The position numbers and the translations under genes were made by a program. Shown here in pieces: positions 17,079-25,967 of a stretch of 64,000 bases of DNA. Source of the DNA: Bacteroidota bacterium (GTDB taxonomy: Bacteria > Bacteroidota > Bacteroidia > Chitinophagales > Chitinophagaceae); contig JAFEAB010000108.1 in NCBI GenBank assembly GCA_018266615.1, positions 36,488 to 100,487 on the forward strand. The letters are read 5' to 3'. Each line of letters begins with the position of its first letter. Within the stretch, counting starts at the first letter, position 1. The notes beneath the pieces were generated by a model, which was not told the origin of the DNA, searched no databases, and was given only the letters and a program-made list of their open reading frames with translations.

Positions 17079-17109
17079 ACCAATCGCCGAAATGTTTTCA
17101 GCGATTGGT
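17079..17109 (-). terminator. hairpin just downstream of infB
   Basis: Perfect 9-base arms ACCAATCGC (17079-17087) and GCGATTGGT (17101-17109) with a 13-base loop, starting 6 bases past the infB stop. There is no strong T-tract on the minus strand, so it may be a 3'-end-stabilising structure rather than a true intrinsic terminator. Confidence 0.5.
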
Positions 17110-17114
17110 AAATA

Positions 17115-19910
17115 TTATAATGAACGGCGAACTTCTGTTTCTTCAAATGCTTCCACAATATCGCCAACCTTTATATCATTATAGTTTTTAATGGTAAGCC
17201 CACACTCCATATTAGAGGCCACTTCTTTCACATCATCTTTATACCGCTTAAGGCTTGCCAATTCTCCGGTAAATATTACGATACCATCGCGAACGAGCCG
17301 GATCTTGTTGTTTCTTGCAATTTTACCATCTAACACAAAACAACCGGCAACCGTAGCCTTATCGAACTTATAGGTTTCACGTATTTCCACATTTGCCACT
17401 ACCTTATCTTCCACACTTGGTTCAAGCATCCCTTCCATAGCGCTCTTAATTTCTTCGATGGCATTATAGATGATGGAATAGGTTTTGATTTCGATGGATT
17501 CTGCCTGGGCCAGTCTGTTTGCCTGGATAGAAGGGCGAACGTTAAATCCGATAATGATGGCATCTGATGCGTTGGCAAGGGTTACATCACTTTCGGTAAT
17601 TGCCCCCACCCCTTTATGGATAACCCGAACTACAATTTCTTCGGTACTTAGTTTTTGTAATGAATCGCTCAATGCTTCAACAGATCCATCCACATCCCCT
17701 TTAATAATAACATTCAGCTCTTTAAAATTGCCCAGTGCAAGGCGGCGGCCAATTTCATCGAGGGTGATGTGTTTCTTTGCCCGCATGCCTTGTTCACGGA
17801 GAATTTGTCCGCGTTTGTTGGCCATTTCCCGGGCAATGGATTCATCTTCATACACCTTAAAGGTTTCACCGGCCTGAGGGGCCCCATTCAAACCCAGGAT
17901 AAGAACCGGGGTAGATGGAGGCGCTTCATCGAGACGCTGGTTCCTTTCGTTATACATCGCTTTTACCTTCCCAAAATATTGGCCGGAAACAATCATATCA
18001 CCCTGGCGCAATGTACCATTTTGAACCAATACGGTAGCCACATAACCGCGGCCTTTATCGAGTGAGGCTTCAATAACGGTACCGTTTGCATGCCGCCCTG
18101 GGTTTGCTTTTAATTCAAGCAGGTCTGTTTCCAGTAATATTTTTTCTAACAGGAGATCAACGTTTTGACCCTTCTTGGCGCTTATTTCCTGGCTTTGATA
18201 TTTACCACCCCAACTTTCCACCAGGATGTTCATCCCGGCAAGTTGTTCTTTAATTTTTTCAGGATTGGCCCCTTCCTTATCCATTTTGTTAATGGCGAAG
18301 ATCATGGGTACATTGGCAGCCTGGGAGTGGGAAATAGCTTCCCGGGTTTGAGGCATCACCGCATCATCTGCCGCTACCACAATTACTGCAATATCAGTAA
18401 CCTTGGCACCACGGGCACGCATAGCTGTAAAGGCCTCGTGGCCTGGTGTATCAAGAAAGGTAATCCGCCGGTTATCTTTGGTTTTAACTTCATACGCTCC
18501 AATATGCTGCGTAATACCGCCTGCTTCCCCGGAAATTACGTTTGTATTGCGGATATAATCGAGGAGTGAGGTTTTACCATGATCCACGTGTCCCATGATG
18601 GTAACAATGGGCGCTCTCGGTTTAAGGTCATCCGGAGCATCCTCTTCCTCTTCTTCATGCATTTCGGCAGCGTCATCCACACCAATAAATTCCACATCAA
18701 ATCCAAATTCTCCGGCCACTAATTCAATCACATCCGCCTCAAGCCGTTGATTGATCGAAACCATGATACCCAGGTTCATACACTTACTGATCACATCTGC
18801 AAAACTTACATCCATGAGGTTGGCGAGTTCGCTCACCGAAATAAATTCGGTAACCTGCAGTTTATTATTTTCTGCTCCTTCGGCTCCCATTTGTTCCGCC
18901 AACTCTTCGCGCCTTGCCCGGCGGTGTTTGGCTTTCAAACTTTTTCCCCGTCCACCGGCACCGGCAAGTTTTGCCTGTGTTTGTTTCAGTTTTTCCTGAA
19001 TTTCCTTCTCATCAATTACTTTATCCTGTCTGCGATTATCCTGCTGATGGTGACGACCTCCGCCCTGGCGGTTTCCACCGGGGCCTCCTCCACCCCTTCT
19101 GTTATCCCGGGGATCGGCAATGGGGCGAACACCTCTTTGGGGTGCGCCTGTTTTTCCATCCGTCTTTTTATCGATTGGAATCCGCTTGCGTTTACGCTTA
19201 TCCTCTGCATCTTTTTTGGGCCGGGTATCGCTATCAGCAGGCAATTCAATTTTTCCTAAAATTTTAGGGCCGGTTAATTTTGCAGCCTGTATATTCTCAA
19301 TCTGAGGAGCCTCCGGAACTTCGGGTGCTTTTTCTTTAATTGGTACTGCAGTTACCGGGGCAGCAGCCGGTTTCTCATCTTTGGGCAGTTCTGGCACCGG
19401 CGCTTCTTGTTCTTTTTCTGCCGCCTTTTTTGTTTTTTTCTTTGGCCTGGTTGATGAATCAATGGCAGAAAGATCAATCTTGTCAATCACCTTGGGTTGT
19501 TCAATAGCCGGTGCATCAATTTTTGAAACCACCGAATCTTCTACTTCGGCAACCGGCTTGGCAACCGGTTCTTCGGGTTTTACTTCCGGAGCGGGTTCGG
19601 GTTCCTTTTCTTTTTCTTTTGCTTTCGGTTTTTCTTCCTTTTTACGGATCGACAAATCTTCCTCGTCTTTTTTCCGTTTTACTTCGCCGGCTCCTTTTGG
19701 CAGGTCAATCATTTCTGCTTTCTGCTTTGCTGCCTTATCCTGTTGGAATTCAGACTGCAGCACACGATACATTTCTTCCGAAAGTTTCGAGGTAGGCTTC
19801 AAATCGTCGCCATTGAAGTTCTTAGACACAAGGAAATCAATCAGTGTGTTGGTACCGATGTTAAATTCCTTGGCCGCGGCCATCAACCTGGGTGTATTTA
19901 CTTCTGACAT
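17115..19910 (-). CDS. infB: translation initiation factor IF-2
   Basis: A 931-residue IF-2. The N-terminal IF2_N helix-turn segment ([20 protein letters not shown]) is followed by a ~300-residue low-complexity Lys/Glu/Pro-rich linker with a glycine/arginine-rich stretch (about 260-290). The G domain begins near residue 440 with [24 protein letters not shown] and [11 protein letters not shown]. Domains II-IV end with the fMet-tRNA-binding C2 region ([20 protein letters not shown]). It is third in the conserved rimP-nusA-infB order on the minus strand. Confidence 0.98.
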   Translation of the reverse strand: MSEVNTPRLMAAAKEFNIGTNTLIDFLVSKNFNGDDLKPTSKLSEEMYRVLQSEFQQDKAAKQKAEMIDLPKGAGEVKRKKDEEDLSIRKKEEKPKAKEKEKEPEPAPEVKPEEPVAKPVAEVEDSVVSKIDAPAIEQPKVIDKIDLSAIDSSTRPKKKTKKAAEKEQEAPVPELPKDEKPAAAPVTAVPIKEKAPEVPEAPQIENIQAAKLTGPKILGKIELPADSDTRPKKDAEDKRKRKRIPIDKKTDGKTGAPQRGVRPIADPRDNRRGGGGPGGNRQGGGRHHQQDNRRQDKVIDEKEIQEKLKQTQAKLAGAGGRGKSLKAKHRRARREELAEQMGAEGAENNKLQVTEFISVSELANLMDVSFADVISKCMNLGIMVSINQRLEADVIELVAGEFGFDVEFIGVDDAAEMHEEEEEDAPDDLKPRAPIVTIMGHVDHGKTSLLDYIRNTNVISGEAGGITQHIGAYEVKTKDNRRITFLDTPGHEAFTAMRARGAKVTDIAVIVVAADDAVMPQTREAISHSQAANVPMIFAINKMDKEGANPEKIKEQLAGMNILVESWGGKYQSQEISAKKGQNVDLLLEKILLETDLLELKANPGRHANGTVIEASLDKGRGYVATVLVQNGTLRQGDMIVSGQYFGKVKAMYNERNQRLDEAPPSTPVLILGLNGAPQAGETFKVYEDESIAREMANKRGQILREQGMRAKKHITLDEIGRRLALGNFKELNVIIKGDVDGSVEALSDSLQKLSTEEIVVRVIHKGVGAITESDVTLANASDAIIIGFNVRPSIQANRLAQAESIEIKTYSIIYNAIEEIKSAMEGMLEPSVEDKVVANVEIRETYKFDKATVAGCFVLDGKIARNNKIRLVRDGIVIFTGELASLKRYKDDVKEVASNMECGLTIKNYNDIKVGDIVEAFEETEVRRSL

Positions 19911-19999
19911 TCTTTTTATATCATCCCGCGATTTCAGCGGGATTACTTTTCATTAATCTTTGTTCTTCTTCCTGATCTAAATCTACAAACCATTTCCGG

Positions 20000-21250
20000 T
20001 TATTCCTTGTCGAATTCTTCCTGGAGAATGCGCCTCACATCGAGGATGGTCTCCTTTTCCAGGTCGGTACGCCTTTCCAGTTCTTCCGGTGTAAGGTCGA
20101 GTACCGAACGGGCGGTATCGCAGCCAATCCGTTTGAATTCATCAATCACCCAACCTTCAATTTCATCTGCAAACTCTTCGATGCTGATATCGAAGTCTTC
20201 TTCCTCGCCTTCATTATCTCTGAATACATCCAATTCATACCCCGTAAGCTCACAGGCCAGTTTAATATTTACACCCCGGCGGCCAATAGCCAGCGATACC
20301 TGGTCGGGCTTGAGATACACATTGGCATGCTTCTTTTCAGTATCCATTTCAATACTGGTAATTTTTGCCGGTGTAAGCGAACGTTGGATCAGCAACTGGG
20401 TATTGGTAGTCCAATTAATGACATCAATATTTTCATTCTTTAATTCGCGAACAATACCATGAATGCGGCTCCCCTTCATCCCCACGCAGGCACCAACCGG
20501 ATCGATGCGATCGTCGTAGCTTTCTACTGCCACCTTAGCCCTTTCACCCGGCTCGCGTACAATTTTCTTCACTACAATAAGGCCATCGAAAATTTCAGGA
20601 ACTTCAATTTCGAGGAGTTTTTCGAGGAACATCGGACTGGTGCGGGAGAGGATGATTACCGCCTGGTTATTTTTTAGCTCTACCTTTTTTACAACCGCAC
20701 GAATAGTTTCTCCCTTTTTAAAATAGTCGGTTGGGATCTGTTCCGATTTGGGCAACAGCATTTCGTTGCCGTCTTCATCCAGAATTAAAATTTCTTTTCT
20801 CCAAACCTGGTACACTTCACCATTTACGATTTCACCTACCCGGTCTTCATATTTTTTAATAAGAATATTCTTCTTCAAATCATTGATGCGGGCCGCAAGC
20901 GTCTGCTTTCCTGCAAGAATGGCCCTGCGCCCAAATTCCTTTTGAATATCCACTTCCTCATAAAGCTCTTCTCCTACCTGGTAATCAGGCTCAATTTTGA
21001 TGGCATCCTTATATTCAATCTCAGTAAGGGTGTTATATAAGTCATCATTTTCTACAATAGTACGCCTGCGGAAAATTTCCAGATCCCCTTTTTGGTCGTT
21101 AATAATCACATCAAAGCATTCATCGCTGCCATATTTTTTCCGGATAAGGGTTTTAAATACATCTTCCATAACCCTCATCAACGTAGGCCGATCGATGTTT
21201 TCTGCGTCTTTAAATTCCTGAAAGGAATCGATTAAGTTGATGCTTGCCAT
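20000..21250 (-). CDS. nusA: transcription termination/antitermination factor NusA
   Basis: A 416-residue NusA from the ATG at 21250 (MASINLIDSF). An ATG two codons earlier is less likely. Domains in order are the N-terminal RNAP-binding domain (1-~130), S1 (VGEIVNGEVYQVWRKEILIL), KH1 and KH2 (VGACVGMKGSRIHGIVREL, SLAIGRRGVNIKLACELTG), and an acidic C-terminal tail with helix-hairpin-helix-like sequence. The short C-terminus without extra acidic repeats is usual outside Proteobacteria. It is 50 bases after rimP and 89 bases before infB. Confidence 0.97.
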   Translation of the reverse strand: MASINLIDSFQEFKDAENIDRPTLMRVMEDVFKTLIRKKYGSDECFDVIINDQKGDLEIFRRRTIVENDDLYNTLTEIEYKDAIKIEPDYQVGEELYEEVDIQKEFGRRAILAGKQTLAARINDLKKNILIKKYEDRVGEIVNGEVYQVWRKEILILDEDGNEMLLPKSEQIPTDYFKKGETIRAVVKKVELKNNQAVIILSRTSPMFLEKLLEIEVPEIFDGLIVVKKIVREPGERAKVAVESYDDRIDPVGACVGMKGSRIHGIVRELKNENIDVINWTTNTQLLIQRSLTPAKITSIEMDTEKKHANVYLKPDQVSLAIGRRGVNIKLACELTGYELDVFRDNEGEEEDFDISIEEFADEIEGWVIDEFKRIGCDTARSVLDLTPEELERRTDLEKETILDVRRILQEEFDKE

Positions 21251-21300
21251 ATACATTCCGGCATCCGATTACCCCGCCGGTGGGGGAGTTTGGTTATTAT

Positions 21301-21765
21301 TTAAAATTTAATTTGAACACTCGCTTGTTTAATCTCACTAAAGGGAATTTCAACACGGATAACCTCCGCCTTCTTCCCTTTACCTTCCGTGTATTCCAAA
21401 GAAATAGCCTCCTCCGAAACGGCAAGCAGTTTGCCTGACTTAACCGTGTTATCTAACAGGGAAACATCCAGGTTTCTGCCCTGGTTTTTAACATATTGCC
21501 GGTGCAATTTTAAGGGCTGGTCAATACCCGGACTCGAAACCTCTAAAGAGAAATCGCCATCCTCAAAAACCGCCTTTTCTTCCAACACCTTATATAATGA
21601 GCGGTTTATCCGGATGCACTTTTCAATTGCAAGTCCCTGATCTGCATCGAGATATACTTTTATATTGTTGGTAGGTTTAATTTTAATATCCACCAAAAAA
21701 GTATCTGGCTCTAAAAGCGATTCAGTTAAGTTGCGGATTATCTCTATCTTTTCGTTCGTACTCAT
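21301..21765 (-). CDS. rimP: ribosome maturation factor RimP
   Basis: A 154-residue protein needed for 30S subunit maturation. The RimP N-domain (FLVDIKIKPTNNIKVYLDADQGLAIEKCIRINRSL) contains the family's beta-alpha pattern. DFSLEVSSPGIDQPLKLHRQYVKNQGR is the signature end of that domain and precedes the SH3-like C-domain (EAISLEYTEGKGKKAEVIRVEIPFSEI). It is first gene of rimP-nusA-infB. A stable hairpin precedes the ATG by 16 bases and may influence expression of the operon. Confidence 0.96.
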   Translation of the reverse strand: MSTNEKIEIIRNLTESLLEPDTFLVDIKIKPTNNIKVYLDADQGLAIEKCIRINRSLYKVLEEKAVFEDGDFSLEVSSPGIDQPLKLHRQYVKNQGRNLDVSLLDNTVKSGKLLAVSEEAISLEYTEGKGKKAEVIRVEIPFSEIKQASVQIKF

Positions 21766-21781
21766 CGGAGCTTATAAAAGA

Positions 21782-21806
21782 AGAAGGGAACCACCGGCTC
21801 CCTTCT
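21782..21806 (-). promoter_or_regulatory. terminator-like hairpin in the rimP leader (candidate attenuator)
   Basis: AGAAGGGA (21782-21789) pairs with TCCCTTCT (21799-21806). A CC/GG pair continues the stem inside one mismatch, with a three-base loop. On the minus strand it is followed by a T-rich run (TTCTTTTATAAG) and then the rimP ATG 16 bases later. Such a structure in front of an operon encoding NusA could serve NusA-dependent autoregulation (inference). On the plus strand it would only lie upstream of the divergent gene at 21920. Confidence 0.5.
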
Positions 21807-21919
21807 GTCTCTCTTTTTCCGCTGCAAATATAGGTTATAAAAGATTTTCCGCAAAATTGGAATTTCTTCCACTGTAAAAATTAACAGCCGGGTTTATGCG
21901 GCCTCTATAACTTTGCTCC

Positions 21920-22165
21920 ATGAACATTTTGCGCCTACTATTTGAGTTATTCGTGATCTACCTCGTTTATAAACTGATTTTTGATTTTATTATCCCTATC
22001 TACCGCACCAGTAAACAAATAAAAACAAAGGTGGATGAGATGAATCAAAAAATGAACCAACAGCAAAATGTAAATAATCCCTCATTTCAATCGCACCAGC
22101 AGCAACCCAAAGCTCACAAACCGGCATCCGAAGATTATATCGACTACGAAGAAATTAAATCGTAA
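21920..22165 (+). CDS. small DUF4834-type membrane protein
   Basis: An 81-residue protein with one N-terminal membrane helix (FELFVIYLVYKLIFDFIIP). A charged segment follows (YRTSKQIKTKVDEMNQKMNQ), then a Gln/Asn-rich linker and an acidic tail (EDYIDYEEIKS). The architecture matches the small Bacteroidota DUF4834 family, of unknown function. It is divergent from rimP, and its last 22 bases overlap tail to tail with the HAD phosphatase gene. A conserved tail at the overlap argues that both genes are real. Confidence 0.75.
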   Translation: MNILRLLFELFVIYLVYKLIFDFIIPIYRTSKQIKTKVDEMNQKMNQQQNVNNPSFQSHQQQPKAHKPASEDYIDYEEIKS

Positions 22166-22773
22166 TCCAGGTTTTCGATTCTTTCTCCGGGCAACAGCGT
22201 ATGGATGTGGAACCCTAGCCCTCTTGCCACTTCCGTGTTAGCGGGTATATCATCCACAAATAAAGTTTCTTCGGCCGCAATTGCGGCATCGGCCAGTACA
22301 AATTCGAAAATTGCGGCATCCGGTTTTCGGAACCCAATTTCGTGCGAGAAATAAGCCTGGGTGAAATATTCCCTCAGGGGCCGGCTACCGATTTGCGCAA
22401 GGAACTTATTTTCAAATGCCACCTGGTGGACGGCATTGGTATTGCTCAAGAGGAAAATCCGGAATCGTTGTGAAAGTTCCGGTAAATATCGAATACTACC
22501 CACTCTGAAATCCAACAACATGCTATTCCATGCATTTCGTATATCCATTTCCGTAATCAGCCCATTGCCCGCTTCTAACATATACTTATAAAACTCCGGA
22601 TTACTGATGTGGCCGGTTTCAAAGTCATTGAAAATATTATTTCCTTTAAATTTCGAATACATTTCTTCGAAATTTGTATAACCCAATTGGTGAAAGGCCC
22701 TGGCGGTTTTATCATAATCAATATCCAGCAAAACGGCCCCCAGGTCGAAGATGATATTCTTAAGTTTACTCAT
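22144..22773 (-). CDS. HAD family hydrolase (phosphatase-like)
   Basis: A 209-residue HAD hydrolase of the YihX/epoxide-hydrolase-N-like subgroup. Motif I is FDLGAVLLDID (nucleophile D10). Motif II is LLSNTNAVH. Motif III/IV is FRKPDAAIF followed by LFVDDIPANTEVARGLGF. The cap is the small helical type inserted after motif I (residues ~15-90). The first Asp of motif I is present but the usual second Asp is replaced (DLG), which is common in this subgroup. It probably dephosphorylates a small sugar phosphate or FMN-like substrate; not determinable here. Confidence 0.88.
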   Translation of the reverse strand: MSKLKNIIFDLGAVLLDIDYDKTARAFHQLGYTNFEEMYSKFKGNNIFNDFETGHISNPEFYKYMLEAGNGLITEMDIRNAWNSMLLDFRVGSIRYLPELSQRFRIFLLSNTNAVHQVAFENKFLAQIGSRPLREYFTQAYFSHEIGFRKPDAAIFEFVLADAAIAAEETLFVDDIPANTEVARGLGFHIHTLLPGERIENLDYDLISS

Positions 22774-22890
22774 AGAAAAAAATAATAATTATACCCGGGT
22801 TTTCCGCTGGCATCCATTATAAAAATACGGCGAAAAAATGGGGGCTATGTAGCAAAGGATCAGGACCCGGCAGCAATTCCGGCTGTCCGA

Positions 22891-22921
22891 TTGCCCTTTT
22901 TGGCAAAGCCAAAAAGGGCAA
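22891..22921. repeat. perfect 14-base-arm hairpin between the PUL end and the HAD gene
   Basis: TTGCCCTTTTTGGC and GCCAAAAAGGGCAA are exact inverted arms around AAA. Imperfect outer complementarity (GGCTGTCCGAT against ATCCGGCAGCC, about 22880-22937) extends the structure. It lies 87 bases past the stop of the GH3 gene, so it may end the long PUL transcript, although no T-tract follows. A REP-like interspersed palindrome is the alternative. Confidence 0.55.
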
Positions 22922-23007
22922 CTCCCATCCGGCAGCCCTTCAACTGTAAGGAACCGCTTCAGCTTACCCCATTTCATCAACACGTCTTCGAACAGCCCTC
23001 CAATAAA

Positions 23008-25302
23008 TCATTTTTTCCAATCCAGGGTCTGCATTTTCACCTCCGCCGAATTTCCTCCAATCATTATTTGGAATTCACCCGGCTCCCAATCATACTTCAT
23101 GGAATTACAATCCGGAGCAGGTTTATAAAATTTCAAAAGTTCAGGTGTGATTTGGAAGGTCACTTCGCGGCTCTCACCCGGACCTAATTCAATCTTTTGG
23201 AATCCTTTCAACTCTTTTACCGGACGCGTGATGGAAGCTACCATATCGCGGATATATAACTGAACTACTTCTTTTCCTGTCCGGGTTCCCGTATTCGTAA
23301 CGGTAATGCTTGCCCGAATACTTGTATTTCCTCTGGGGTTCCTGTTGCTGAGTTTTACCTCTCCATAGCTAAAGCTGGTGTAGCTCAATCCAAATCCAAA
23401 AGGATAAACAGGGAAATTCGACACATCCAGATAGTTGGAGGTAAATTTTTCAAAACTCGTTCCTTTACTGACGGGCCTGCCGGTGTTTTTATGTGCATAA
23501 TAAATGGGAATTTGTCCTACATTTTGAGGAAAAGTAGTAGTCAGTTTTCCGGATGGATTAACATCTCCAAACAATACATCAGCAATGGCATTCCCCGTTT
23601 CTGATCCGCCAAACCAAACATTAAGAATGGCAGGCACGTGTTCACTTTCCCATTTAATGGTTAGGGGCCTCCCGGTAAATAAAACCAGCACCACCGGCTT
23701 TCCGGTCTTAAGCAGGGCCTTCAGTAAATCTTTTTGCGCATCTGGGATGTCAAGATCGGTACGACTCGAGGATTCCCCGGTCATTTCCGAAGCTTCTCCT
23801 AAAGCAGCCACAATAATATCCGACTTTTCAGCTACGTCCAATGCTTCTTTTAATAGTGCGGCATCATCACCCCATGGTATTTCCCTGCCAAACATAGTGG
23901 CATTTTTCTGGTAAACAGAATCGTACATCAGGTTCGATCCCTGGGCAAAAATAATTTGAGCCTTACTGCCAACCGCTTTCTCCAACCCTTCCTTTACGGA
24001 AATACATTTATTAAAATCGGTTGCCACACTCCAGGTTCCGGCCATGTTATTCCTGTTATTCCCCAAAGGGCCTATTAAAGCAATAGTACCGGTTTTTTTT
24101 ATAGGCAGCAGTTGGTTATCATTTTTTAACAATACAAAAGATTCGGCGGCAATTGTCCGGGCAGCCCGTATATGCTCAGGTGTATAAATTTCTGTTTCCG
24201 ATCTTTTCTTATTACAAAATTTATAGGGGTTATTAAACAGTCCGAGTTTATATTTTGCCTCAAGCACCAGCCGGCAGGCATCATCAATTTGTTTTTGGGT
24301 TATTTTTCCTTCCTTCAAGGATTTTTTTAGGGTGGTTAAGAAGCCTTCACCCACCATATCCATATCCAATCCGGCATTTAAGGCCAGGGCAGAAACCTGT
24401 TGTAAATTTCCCATACCATGCGCTATCATTTCATTAATCCCTGTATAATCTGAAACTACAAACCCCTTAAAGCCCCATTTCTTACGCAATACGTCGGTAA
24501 GTAGAAAGCGATTACCCGTTGCCGGTACTCCTTCCACGTCATTAAAAGAAGCCATTACACTGCCTACCCCTGCATCAACTGCCGCTTTAAAAGGAGGAAG
24601 ATAATCGTTAAACATACGTTCTCTGTCCATATTAGCGGTATTATAATCCCGGCCGGCCTCTGCTGCCCCATAGAGGGCAAAATGTTTTACGCAAGACAAT
24701 ATATTATTGTCCTGGTTAAGGTTGCCCTGGTAACCTCGAACCATCGCTTTTGCAATTTCGGATCCCAAAAAGGGGTCTTCCCCGCTTCCCTCGGCAATAC
24801 GCCCCCAGCGCGGGTCACGACAAATGTCAACCATGGGGGAAAAGGTCCAGCCAATTCCATCCGCACTGGCTTCGGTGGCAGCTATCCGCGCCGACTGTTC
24901 AATCAAATTCATGTCCCAGGTACATGCCAGGGCAAGAGGAATCGGGAAGGTGGTTTGATAGCCATGGATTACATCCATACCAAAAATCATGGGAATCTTT
25001 AGCCGGGTTTGTTCTACAGCAACCCGTTGCACTTCCCTAATTTTATCAACTCCCTTTATATTAAAGAGCCCACCCACATGGCCATCCCGGATTTTTTTCC
25101 CTATATCAGAATTGGAAGCCTGGCCGGTAACAATATCGCCGGCGCCCGGCAGATTTAACTGTCCAATCTTTTCATCCACGGTCATTTTCTGCATTAATGC
25201 TGAAACGAACTGATTCATTTTCGCATCCGCTTCGGCAGTTTTCTTTTGGGCACTAACTTGAACGCACAATAGCAAAAAAAGGGGCGCAATAATTCTCTTC
25301 AT
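23008..25302 (-). CDS. GH3 beta-glucosidase (BglX-like), periplasmic
   Basis: A 764-residue exo-acting beta-glucosidase with an N-terminal signal peptide (APLFLLLCVQVSAQ). The GH3 N-domain (about 30-370) carries FGMDVIHGYQTTFPIPLALA and the nucleophile Asp in GFKGFVVSDYTG (about 282). The GH3 C-domain spans about 400-620 (LLPIKKTGTIALIGPLGNN...). A fibronectin III-like domain closes the protein (TGKEVVQLYIRD...LKGFQKIELGPGESREVTF). It is the last gene of the PUL. Its expected role is removal of terminal glucose from the oligosaccharides imported by SusCD, consistent with the GH30 and GH144 endo-enzymes upstream. Linkage specificity cannot be read from sequence. Confidence 0.93.
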   Translation of the reverse strand: MKRIIAPLFLLLCVQVSAQKKTAEADAKMNQFVSALMQKMTVDEKIGQLNLPGAGDIVTGQASNSDIGKKIRDGHVGGLFNIKGVDKIREVQRVAVEQTRLKIPMIFGMDVIHGYQTTFPIPLALACTWDMNLIEQSARIAATEASADGIGWTFSPMVDICRDPRWGRIAEGSGEDPFLGSEIAKAMVRGYQGNLNQDNNILSCVKHFALYGAAEAGRDYNTANMDRERMFNDYLPPFKAAVDAGVGSVMASFNDVEGVPATGNRFLLTDVLRKKWGFKGFVVSDYTGINEMIAHGMGNLQQVSALALNAGLDMDMVGEGFLTTLKKSLKEGKITQKQIDDACRLVLEAKYKLGLFNNPYKFCNKKRSETEIYTPEHIRAARTIAAESFVLLKNDNQLLPIKKTGTIALIGPLGNNRNNMAGTWSVATDFNKCISVKEGLEKAVGSKAQIIFAQGSNLMYDSVYQKNATMFGREIPWGDDAALLKEALDVAEKSDIIVAALGEASEMTGESSSRTDLDIPDAQKDLLKALLKTGKPVVLVLFTGRPLTIKWESEHVPAILNVWFGGSETGNAIADVLFGDVNPSGKLTTTFPQNVGQIPIYYAHKNTGRPVSKGTSFEKFTSNYLDVSNFPVYPFGFGLSYTSFSYGEVKLSNRNPRGNTSIRASITVTNTGTRTGKEVVQLYIRDMVASITRPVKELKGFQKIELGPGESREVTFQITPELLKFYKPAPDCNSMKYDWEPGEFQIMIGGNSAEVKMQTLDWKK

Positions 25303-25315
25303 AATGAATTGTTTT

Positions 25316-25966
25316 CTACTTCAATAAATAAGGTTTAATGGATTTCCGCCAAATAGCATAGCCTTTAGCGTTCATGTGGAGCATATCGTCACGAAACAGG
25401 TCTTTTCTAATTTTACCCTTTCTTATCATTTTATCAAACACATCCACAAATCCGGTATTGGGCTGTCCCGCAAGGAATGCTTTTATTAATGCATTGGCAT
25501 TTTGCATCTCCTCCACTAATCTGGCGCGGCTCGGACTTGGCTTTATTGATACAAATACAATAGATACTTGAGGCAATCGTTCCCGGATGGTCTTAAAAAG
25601 TGTCTGAAATCTTTTAAGTACGATCATGGAAGTTACCGTATCGGATGATGCCAGATCATTATCTCCGCAGTAGATTACAATTTGTTTGGGATCGTACGGG
25701 AAAATGATATCCCTGGCATAATAAATAAGATCTGGCAACGTACTACCGCCGAACCCCCGGTTAATAACGGGGTAATCTTTAAACTCCTGTTGCACATTTG
25801 TCCACATTCTAAAAGAAGAACTTCCAATAAATAAAATTTGTTTTGCCTTAACCGGGTACAGGCTGTCTTGTTTCTTAAATGCCGAAATTTCATCCGCAAA
25901 TGGCGTCTTTTGGGCTATCGCCGGTAAAAAAGAAAACAGAAAAAGAATGATTCCCAATTTTTTCAT
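25316..25966 (-). CDS. SGNH/GDSL-type hydrolase, secreted
   Basis: 216 residues from ATG 25966, which gives the signal peptide MKKLGIILFLFSFLPAIAQ. An upstream in-frame ATG would overlap the GH43 gene. Block I is ILFIGSSSF (Ser nucleophile), then GFGGSTLPDLIYY (block II Gly), VIYCGDNDLAS (block III Asn) and DMLHMNAKGY (block V Asp/His). Such enzymes deacylate sugars or lipids. In this PUL a role in removing acetyl or other esters from glycans is likely. One base separates it from the GH43 stop and 13 from the GH3 start. Confidence 0.88.
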   Translation of the reverse strand: MKKLGIILFLFSFLPAIAQKTPFADEISAFKKQDSLYPVKAKQILFIGSSSFRMWTNVQQEFKDYPVINRGFGGSTLPDLIYYARDIIFPYDPKQIVIYCGDNDLASSDTVTSMIVLKRFQTLFKTIRERLPQVSIVFVSIKPSPSRARLVEEMQNANALIKAFLAGQPNTGFVDVFDKMIRKGKIRKDLFRDDMLHMNAKGYAIWRKSIKPYLLK

Positions 25967-25967
25967 A

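Noticed and set aside
18747..19259. Plus-strand open frames opposite infB
   Set aside because: They arise from the biased Lys/Glu/Gly codons of the IF-2 linker; infB is well supported in this stretch.
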